NCBI GenBank assembly: GCA_949130485.1
Contig: OX422203.1
Span: forward strand, 629,501-693,500
DNA: 64,000 nucleotides
Direction of reading: 5' to 3'
Origin: Agelas oroides
Taxonomy: Eukaryota > Porifera > Demospongiae > Agelasida > Agelasidae
The position numbers and the translations under genes are program-made. Below the pieces are notes generated by a model. That model worked only from the letters and a program-made list of their open reading frames with translations, made no database searches and was not told where the DNA came from. Positions 62,345 through 64,000 of this stretch are shown one piece after another. Within the stretch, counting starts at the first letter, position 1. Each line of letters begins with the position of its first letter.

Positions 62345-64000
62345 ATGAAGCTGAGGGTGAAGATTCTCCAGGGTGAAGAGTTCCCCATTGAAGTAAGATT
62401 GTGTAGTTTCATCATACAAGATAGTTTTCACTCTCCTCCCCCCCCACACACAGGTGGAGACTGACTCCATGACCGTGTTAGAGTTGAAGAAATCCCTTGA
62501 GAGCAGAGTCAATGCTTCTGCAGAGCTCATATCACTTGTATTCCTGGGACGGGTGCTAAATGGTACACAGTACTTGTGGATATATATGGCTACCCTCATT
62601 CACCTATTAAGCTTTTATGGGCCTGAAAATGACGGTATACTGTCTGTTATAGTTTCATATTCCTTGTTTTCTGATCCTGTTTGTATAAAGAAGGACCCTC
62701 CTGCTGCCAACAAAGGCCTTTTTATAGCCAACCCCAACAGCTGCCATGTTAAAACTGCATACGACAAACAGTATAATGTTTGGTGATGTTCCAGTCCACT
62801 GCTTTGTATGGGAATGATGCAAGCCTAGCGCCATGTTTATGCACTGGCAGGACTGAGTGATTGTCGGCAGTTGCCAACAGCTACACGTGGCCTGACAATC
62901 CTGAGCCCTTTCTGGCCAATCAACTGGTTGCCTTAATCCAGTTGGACAAAACCAGTACAAGAAATGTGAATGCTAAATGCTGTGTGTGTGGGAGAGTATT
63001 AGCCTCGTTCCCAGGCCCCGCCCAGTTTTACGGCACTTGCAGCACGGGGAGAGCCTGGGAACGAGGCTAGGAGAGTATTGTATTTTTTCTTTCATCAGAT
63101 TCGCGAAGGCTTCGTGACTATCGTATAGATGAAGATTCCCGACTCTTCCTTGCCGTAAAGCCAACCCCATCATGTCCCCCAGTGGGACAACCCCCTGCGG
63201 AGCAGAGAACCGAGGAACCTCCAGAAGAACCTCCAGCACCAGGGAGTGCTTTTATCACCAACTTAAGGAACTTTTTGCAGCATCACTTCTCGGCAGAAGA
63301 TGTCGACAAGATTGTTTCCACTATGGAGGCGGTGAGAGTTAGGGGTCACTACCAGTGATCACTGGCCTTGTTTAGCTGTTTTTGGTTGTCCATTTTTGAT
63401 CTCTTCTGTCACGGTAAGCGATGGCAGTAAGAGCAAGGATATGTTCACTCTCAAGTTCACTCTCTCTGGTGTAGCGCTGTTCCCAACTTCTACCTCTTGG
63501 AATCTATAAACCCCTTTCTGAACATCCAGTTCCCATGGTAATGTGTCATATTGGAGGTCAAGGAAAATCACATAATCACAGTGATCACGTGAAAATGAGT
63601 GAAAATTTCAATGGCCTCTGACTTACTGCTCCCTGTCTGCCCCTACCAAAGAATGTGACCCATCACTAGTATACTCATGTTAACATGCTAAAAGGGATCA
63701 TTACTGACCTCCATGCTTAGTGCTTGACCTCCAATAGGGGGAGTGCATGATGATGTCATTTTTATTGTGCTCTTGCATAATACTGGCTACCATGGAAACT
63801 AGATGCTCAGAAAGGATAACAATGGCAGAACTAGGATAGGGCCCTGAGGGCCTGCCCCTCCCTATCTTTAGTTGCATGTATTTACTGGTCTTCTGATAAT
63901 TTATCTCATTTTTCGAATTCTCCTGTAGGAGCTGAAGCGGTCTATAGAACTAGTGAATCTGGACCTGGTCGAGAACATAGCTGCAGAGAGCTTGAAGATT
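62345..64000 (+). CDS. UBL4A: Ubiquitin-like protein 4A (3' end cut by the window)
   Basis: Part of the BAG6-UBL4A-GET4 complex that hands tail-anchored membrane proteins to the targeting ATPase GET3 in the cytosol (known). Exons: 62345-62392, 62454-62562, 63099-63331, 63929-64000 and beyond. The ubiquitin-like domain covers residues 1-75 (MKLRVKILQGEEFPIEVE, SRRLRDYRIDEDSRLFLAVK). A Pro/Glu-rich linker follows, then the C-terminal block FLQHHFSAEDVDKIVSTME and LVNLDLVENIA, matching the UBL4A C-terminal helices. No Gly-Gly processing site follows the ubiquitin-like domain, as expected. Confidence 0.92.
62801..62930. repeat. Direct repeat, copy 2 (UBL4A intron 2)
   Basis: Second copy of the promoter segment 61986-62119, about 90 percent alike by eye, including a CCAAT box at 62916-62920. 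Confidence 0.85.
63000..63069. mobile_element. Mini palindromic element with 9-bp duplication
   Basis: 70-bp hairpin from TAGCCTCGTTCCCAGGC to its inverse, in UBL4A intron 2. Exact GGAGAGTAT copies lie at 62991-62999 and 63070-63078. Confidence 0.88.

Overview
The window is nuclear DNA from an animal. Genes are split into many short exons with GT-AG introns, often 100 to 800 bp. The gene set is metazoan: ABD-containing class I PI3K, a selenocysteine thioredoxin-glutathione reductase, CENP-K, CFAP100 and NF-YB. Dense genes, small introns, many TAGCTAGC runs and a RASET-repeat zinc-ribbon mobile fragment suggest an early-branching animal, most likely a sponge. That placement is inference; nothing in the window names the species. 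Exon boundaries were worked out by hand from splice signals, reading frame and family similarity. Every complete gene model gives a length divisible by three except PUS7, where one splice junction stays ambiguous.

Layout. 1-34253: three class I PI3-kinase catalytic genes in tandem, all on +. The first is cut by the window edge and shows only its 3' part. The second (4392-14182) and third (15576-34253) are complete. 34617-38739 (-): imidazolonepropionase (AMDHD1). 39029-42606 (+): CFAP100. 43067-45731 (-): CENP-K. 46561-52100 (-): glutaredoxin-thioredoxin reductase selenoprotein (TGR), with an in-frame UGA and a candidate SECIS. 52392-58541 (+): PUS7. 59331-61791 (-): NF-YB. 62345-64000 (+): UBL4A, cut by the right edge. 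Three gene pairs are head-to-head over 290 to 555 bp (AMDHD1/CFAP100, TGR/PUS7, NFYB/UBL4A). Three are tail-to-tail (PI3K-C/AMDHD1, CFAP100/CENPK, PUS7/NFYB).

Main points. (1) The two complete PI3Ks share an N-terminal module of about 90 residues plus a Ser/Pro-rich basic linker of about 215-250 residues ahead of the ABD, an arrangement I do not know from vertebrate PI3Ks. (2) An intron of the third PI3K holds seven exact FOXO/DAF-16 element 8-mers on a 12-bp period. (3) CFAP100 has a perfect RFX X-box in its promoter, and the NFYB/UBL4A promoter has three CCAAT boxes. (4) A swarm of tiny palindromic mobile elements has exact 9-bp target-site duplications, and a 305-bp relative with 72-bp inverted repeats has the same hallmark. 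(5) Microsatellites sit next to splice sites with a strand polarity that follows transcription.

Most of the remaining DNA is introns carrying microsatellites, minisatellites and MITE-like inverted repeats. I saw no tRNA, rRNA, CRISPR or prokaryotic features.
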